Shown here piece by piece: positions 60,232-64,000 of a stretch of 64,000 bases of DNA. Position numbers and translations under genes: made by a program. Numbering within the stretch: the stretch's first letter is position 1; every line of letters begins with the position of its first letter. This stretch comes from CAZNFR01 sp964572225 (GTDB lineage Bacteria > Bacteroidota > Bacteroidia > Bacteroidales > GCA-2748055). The notes beneath the pieces were generated by a model that saw only the letters and a list, made by a program, of their open reading frames with translations, ran no database searches and was not told where the DNA came from. The DNA is taken from the NCBI GenBank assembly GCA_964572225.1, contig CAZNFR010000006.1, positions 1 through 64,000 of the forward strand, read 5' to 3'.

Positions 60232-61236
60232 TTAATTCGGCTCGTTATCAATTATTCGATTTATTCTGTTTTCAAGCATCATCAGATCGGTAAGGACAAT
60301 GGCCACTCCTGCTTCAACCACCGGGGGCACTCTAAGTGCGATGCATTTATCATGTCTCCCTTCTACCTGAAAGGATTCAACCTTACCTGATTTAACATTT
60401 AGGGTATTCTGGGGCTGAGAAGTTGAACTCGTAGGTTTGACCGCTACCCGAAAAACAAGTTCATTTCCGTTGGAGATACCCCCATTTATCCCTCCCGCAT
60501 AATTCGTCTCCGTTTTTCCTTCGTGGTTCAGAATATTATCGTTATGCTCGCTACCCTTCATTGCAACCGCATTAAATCCGGATCCAAACTCAATACCTTT
60601 GATTGCAGGTATTGAAAAAATCATGTGAGAAATAAGCGATTCCACAGAATCAAAAAAAGGCTCACCCAGGCCAATGGGAAGATTTTTAACCCTGCATTCG
60701 ACAATCCCTCCAATGGATTCATTTTCATTGACAGCCCGATCTACTGCTTCCTTAATATTTTTAGATCCCCCTGCCTCAACAAGGCTGGCGGTTATGGCAA
60801 TACTTCCCAGGATTTTTTTGGCTATTACCCCCGCAGCCACAAGTCCGACAGTAAGTCTTCCTGAAAAATGCCCTCCGCCCCGGTAGTCTTCAAATCCTCC
60901 ATATTTTTTGGTCGCAACGAAATCTGCATGACCCGGTCTTGGAAACTCCCGGATTTTCTCATAATCACTACTACGGGTATTGGTATTCTCAAACTGTATG
61001 TTAATAGGAGCACCAGTGGTTCTATCCCTGAAAATCCCGCTCATGAATCTGGGAATATCGAATTCTTTTCTTGGAGTTGTACCCTTGGCCCCCGCTCTTC
61101 TGCGGCCGAGATCTTCTTTGAAATCCTCGTTGGTAAGTCTTATGCCTGAGGGACAACCGTCAATGAGGACTCCGACGGAATTTCCATGGGATTCACCATA
61201 GATGGAGACTCTGAAGATTCTTCCAAATGAGTTCAT
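60232..61236 (-). CDS. aroC: Chorismate synthase
   Basis: A 334-residue flavin-dependent enzyme that converts EPSP to chorismate. Catalytic and cofactor motifs are YGESHGNSVG (13-22, H17), RRRAGAKGTTPRKE, RPGHADF (100-106, H103) and YRGGGHFSGRLT (118-129). The closing REAGVAIVL-like EAGVAIVLTDLMM is present. Slightly shorter than the 360 of E. coli. It overlaps aroD by four bases (61233-61236) and is followed by tyrA at three bases. Confidence 0.96.
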   Translation of the reverse strand: MNSFGRIFRVSIYGESHGNSVGVLIDGCPSGIRLTNEDFKEDLGRRRAGAKGTTPRKEFDIPRFMSGIFRDRTTGAPINIQFENTNTRSSDYEKIREFPRPGHADFVATKKYGGFEDYRGGGHFSGRLTVGLVAAGVIAKKILGSIAITASLVEAGGSKNIKEAVDRAVNENESIGGIVECRVKNLPIGLGEPFFDSVESLISHMIFSIPAIKGIEFGSGFNAVAMKGSEHNDNILNHEGKTETNYAGGINGGISNGNELVFRVAVKPTSSTSQPQNTLNVKSGKVESFQVEGRHDKCIALRVPPVVEAGVAIVLTDLMMLENRINRIIDNEPN

Positions 61237-61877
61237 TTCTCTTTTACTCCTAATATTGAATTAATATCCATCATTTCCCTATAGCTAAGCTGCCCGGGGG
61301 CTGTGGCCCTCGATTCATCGGGATAAGCAAAACTGAATTCACTGCCCATAGGAACAGCGGCAACCCTGGTAATCAACCCAAAATCACCCATACCAAGAAT
61401 AACCTTGGAACCCGGAATGTCATAGAGGGAGAAAAGGGAGAGAATATCCTTCTCCGATTCCACCAGGGTCGCAATCTTTGCCGTATCTGCTCCTAACTGA
61501 TAGCATTTTCGGAGGATGGACTCCAATTCATGCTTCCCGGGTGTACCTTCAAAATCATGGTATGAGATAATGAGCCTGGTTTGGGAATTTTTTACCAGGG
61601 CCAGAATTTGCTGGAGGAATTTGGGTTGACTTTCCAGCTCAATATCCAGGTATTCGACTCCATATGAAACAGCCATCCTGAAAAGCTCCATACGTTTATC
61701 ATCATCAGCATATTCGGGTCTAAAGGTAAAAACCCCCTTTCCCGCCAATTTCAATAAGGCTGAAAGGTCTTCCCGGTCAAGGTCAAGAAGATCGGCCCTG
61801 ATCTCGACAAAATCATACTTACGAACAGCTTCAATAGCCATCTCCTTGCTTAATTCGCCCAGACTGACACAAATCAT
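61233..61877 (-). CDS. aroD: 3-dehydroquinate dehydratase, type I
   Basis: A 214-residue class I dehydroquinase, which uses a lysine Schiff base to make 3-dehydroshikimate. FVEIRADLL (23-31), H107 in SYHDFEGTP, and K134 in ADTAKIATLVE match the type I catalytic set. The final FAYPDESRATAPGQLSYREM is the family end. Overlaps aroB by four bases (ATGA) and aroC by four bases, so translation of the three genes is coupled. Confidence 0.95.
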   Translation of the reverse strand: MICVSLGELSKEMAIEAVRKYDFVEIRADLLDLDREDLSALLKLAGKGVFTFRPEYADDDKRMELFRMAVSYGVEYLDIELESQPKFLQQILALVKNSQTRLIISYHDFEGTPGKHELESILRKCYQLGADTAKIATLVESEKDILSLFSLYDIPGSKVILGMGDFGLITRVAAVPMGSEFSFAYPDESRATAPGQLSYREMMDINSILGVKEK

Positions 61878-62893
61878 GAGAAAGCAATTTTTAGTTCGGA
61901 TACCGATATATTATGAATAACCGCATTCCCAATATCCTGCAGGAGAATAAACTGCATTTGATCCTTTTGCCTCTTCTTATCTTTTTTCATGGCTTCAATC
62001 ATGGCATCTTTATCAAATTCCATTTCAACCGGCAAACCAGCCTTTATTAATAATTCTTCAAGACTTGCAGGAACTGATTTATCTGCCAGTCCAATTTTCA
62101 CTGACAATTTAGCGGCAAGCATCATCCCAATGGAAACGCCTTCACCGTGGGATACTCCGTACAATTTTTCCAGCGCGTGTCCGAAAGTATGCCCAAAATT
62201 GAGCAATTTCCTGTCTCCCTTTTCATTTACATCACTTTCCACAATGCTTTTTTTTGTAAAAGCAGATTCGAAAATCAGCTTTTCAAGGATTTCCTCTTCA
62301 AAGGCCAGAGCTTCCTCTAAATGTTTATCCAAAAAGGGAAACAAATCTTTTCGTTTTATAAAAGCATATTTAATGATCTCAGCAAAACCTCCGATAAATT
62401 CCTTTTTTGGAAGGGTACGGAGAGCCTTAATATCGCAAATTACATAATCAGGCTGACGGATAACACCCATAAGGTTTTTATAACCCTCATAGTTGATCCC
62501 GTTCTTCCCTCCGATGGAGGCATCGACCTGGGCAAGTAAGGTAGTTGCCAGAAAAGAAAAAGGTATTCCTCTGAAGTAGGTTGAAGCAACAAAACCGGCC
62601 AGATCTGTGGCAATCCCCCCCCCTGCCCCGACAATCCTCCATGTCCTGTCCACCTCCCTTTCAAGAAGTTCACCGAAAACGCGATAATAGGATTCAAAAG
62701 ATTTAACCTTTTCGCCCGATCCCAGATTTATCACCCGGTAATCCTTCAGGTTCCCACCATGAAACTTCAGATAATTACCATCAGCGAGAATGATCGTTGA
62801 TTCCGGAGGCAGCAGATCATTCAGGAGATCAATGGTTCCGGGTATAAGTATCTCCGTTTTACCTGCAGAGGTTTCAAGCTTTATTTGCTTCAT
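61874..62893 (-). CDS. aroB: 3-dehydroquinate synthase
   Basis: A 339-residue NAD-dependent enzyme that closes DAHP into 3-dehydroquinate. Motifs are GGGIATDLAGFVASTYFRG (91-109), TTLLAQVDASIGGKNGIN (117-134), the zinc-ligand glutamate E172 in AEIIKY, and LNFGHTFGHALEK (226-238). It is slightly shorter than the usual 350-360 residues. It overlaps the preceding DAHP synthase-chorismate mutase gene by 20 bases and the following aroD by four. Confidence 0.95.
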   Translation of the reverse strand: MKQIKLETSAGKTEILIPGTIDLLNDLLPPESTIILADGNYLKFHGGNLKDYRVINLGSGEKVKSFESYYRVFGELLEREVDRTWRIVGAGGGIATDLAGFVASTYFRGIPFSFLATTLLAQVDASIGGKNGINYEGYKNLMGVIRQPDYVICDIKALRTLPKKEFIGGFAEIIKYAFIKRKDLFPFLDKHLEEALAFEEEILEKLIFESAFTKKSIVESDVNEKGDRKLLNFGHTFGHALEKLYGVSHGEGVSIGMMLAAKLSVKIGLADKSVPASLEELLIKAGLPVEMEFDKDAMIEAMKKDKKRQKDQMQFILLQDIGNAVIHNISVSELKIAFS

Positions 62894-63989
62894 TCTTTAG
62901 AATCTCGGATTTGTTCATTACCACGGTTTGGTGATTAATGGATTCCTGATGAATTGCCTGAAAGACTTTGAGAATAAATTCATCACTAAGACCTTTCCTG
63001 CTTCCAAGACTAAGCCGTTTATGAAGAATGTCATCCCATCTTTTGGACTGAAGAATAGTCAGGTTATTATCCTTTTTATGCTTTCCAATTTCTTCAACCA
63101 CCTTCATCCTTTTTTCAAATATATTAATAATCTTATCATCAAGCTTATCAATTTCCTCCCTTAATTCGGCCAGACTTAGTTCAACCTGAAACTCCGAACC
63201 AGGGTCTCGGAGAATCAATCGGTCTATTAGTTCTCGGAGCTCAAGGGGAGTAATTTGTTGTTTTGCGTCACTAAGGGCTTTATCAGGATTTATATGACTT
63301 TCAATGATCAGTCCATCAAAATTCAGGTCCATGGCCTTTTGAGACACATCGTAGAGAAGTTGCCTGTTCCCGCATATATGACTGGGATCGGTGATAATTG
63401 GAAGCTGGGGAATACGCCTTCTAAGTTCAATGGGAATTTGCCATTGGGGATCATTGCGGAAGAGGGTTTTATCATAGGTTGAAAATCCCCGATGAATAGC
63501 TCCCAACTGAGTTATCCCGGCATTATTAATTCTTTCAAGGGCTCCGATCCAGAGTTCAACATCAGGGTTCACAGGATTCTTGACCAGGACAGGAATATCT
63601 ACCCCTTTAAGAGAATCGGCAATATCCTGAACCGCAAAGGGATTGGCAGAGGTTCGGGCCCCGATCCATAATATATCAATCCCGTTTTTGAGCGCTTCAT
63701 AAACATGTTTAACATTTGCAACCTCCGTTGAGGTGAGCATTCCGGTTTCCTCCTTGACTAATTTCAGCCATTTTAGACCTTCAGAACCAACCCCCTCAAA
63801 TGCATTGGGACGAGTCCTGGGCTTCCAGATCCCTGCTCTAAAGATTTTGACTCCATTTCCTGATAGTATTTTTGCAGTTCCCAGAACCTGCTCCTCACTT
63901 TCTGCACTGCAGGGTCCGGCTATCAATATCGGTCTTTTCATGCATTCGCCACAAAGGCTTAACGGTTCAATTTTCAAATTTATGCCCAT
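62874..63989 (-). CDS. Bifunctional DAHP synthase/chorismate mutase
   Basis: A 371-residue fusion. Residues about 15-260 are a class I beta (KDO8PS-like) DAHP synthase: PILIAGPCSAESEEQ (20-34), FRAGIWKPRTRPNAFEG, DILWIGARTSANPFAVQD, VKNPVNPDVELWIGALERI and TDPSHICGNR. Residues about 268-360 are an AroQ-type chorismate mutase (LRLAELREEIDKLDDKIINIFEKRMKVVEEIGKHKK-like). It supplies the first step of the shikimate pathway and the branch to prephenate, and fusions of this kind allow feedback control through the mutase domain. First visible gene of the aroB-aroD-aroC-tyrA run. Eleven bases remain before the window end, so an upstream partner may exist. Confidence 0.92.
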   Translation of the reverse strand: MGINLKIEPLSLCGECMKRPILIAGPCSAESEEQVLGTAKILSGNGVKIFRAGIWKPRTRPNAFEGVGSEGLKWLKLVKEETGMLTSTEVANVKHVYEALKNGIDILWIGARTSANPFAVQDIADSLKGVDIPVLVKNPVNPDVELWIGALERINNAGITQLGAIHRGFSTYDKTLFRNDPQWQIPIELRRRIPQLPIITDPSHICGNRQLLYDVSQKAMDLNFDGLIIESHINPDKALSDAKQQITPLELRELIDRLILRDPGSEFQVELSLAELREEIDKLDDKIINIFEKRMKVVEEIGKHKKDNNLTILQSKRWDDILHKRLSLGSRKGLSDEFILKVFQAIHQESINHQTVVMNKSEILKNEANKA

Positions 63990-64000
63990 AACTTTGTTTT

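Overview
The window is a 64 kb piece of a Bacteroidota chromosome, most like Bacteroidales/Marinilabiliales. Several signs agree: promoters with the Bacteroidota -7 box TAnnTTTG and a TTG/TTTG about 19-21 bases upstream; start sites that mostly lack Shine-Dalgarno sequences; many short-signal lipoproteins (FKBP-type, PKD-domain, M49-like); OMPP1/FadL-, Omp85- and porin-like outer-membrane proteins; the dapB-lepB-lepB and thrS-infC-rpmI-rplT blocks; a fused DAHP synthase/chorismate mutase; DUF349 and DUF721 (DciA-like) proteins; and a WbqC-family protein. It is ordinary, densely coded chromosome. No rRNA, CRISPR array, prophage or intact insertion sequence is visible. Two tRNA-Leu genes (anticodons CAG and GAG) are present.

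Layout. 0-10.4 kb: a fused aconitase/isopropylmalate-isomerase-type enzyme, an MFS transporter, a PhnP-like metallo-hydrolase, an RsmI-like methyltransferase, three consecutive FKBP-type isomerase lipoproteins behind an NrnA/DHH phosphoesterase, ndk, and the recF-DUF721 pair. 10.6-19.2 kb: a membrane-anchored TPR protein, then a minus-strand run DUF349 protein > pyrG > yidC > ribH, a small heat-shock protein with a sigma-54-like promoter, and trmD. 19.2-29.8 kb: an AddA-like helicase-nuclease and an AddB-like nuclease with a radical SAM gene between them, mnmA, two tRNA-Leu genes with a small membrane-protein ORF between them, and an APS-reductase-type cysH. 29.9-33.2 kb: the most unusual part, a compact operon of an AmgK-like sugar kinase fused to a RapZ C-terminal domain, a 46-residue cysteine-rich protein and a MurU-like nucleotidyltransferase. 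A 136-bp MITE-like insertion with 19-bp terminal inverted repeats and a 6-bp target duplication lies immediately upstream. 33-45 kb: a PKD lipoprotein, an aromatic-amino-acid-decarboxylase-type enzyme with an SDR and a DPP IV-type peptidase, thrS-infC-rpmI-rplT (infC starts at ATA behind a strong Shine-Dalgarno), dapB and two signal peptidases. 45-58 kb: a polyferredoxin with an internal Tat-like segment plus a DUF362 protein, WbqC, an OMPP1 porin, a Ser/Arg/Tyr-rich repeat lipoprotein, proS, an M49-like metalloprotease lipoprotein and an Omp85-like protein. 58-64 kb: tilS, then a minus-strand aromatic amino acid operon DAHP synthase-chorismate mutase > aroB > aroD > aroC > tyrA with overlapping genes.

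How the genes fit together. Clear pathway groups are peptidoglycan salvage (AmgK/MurU-like genes, possibly sensed through the RapZ-like domain), double-strand break processing (AddA/AddB-like, RecF), envelope biogenesis (yidC, lepB pair, FKBP chaperones, Omp85-like), translation (thrS to rplT, proS, tRNA-Leu, trmD, mnmA, tilS) and aromatic amino acid synthesis. All function calls rest on reading motifs by eye. No database search was run.
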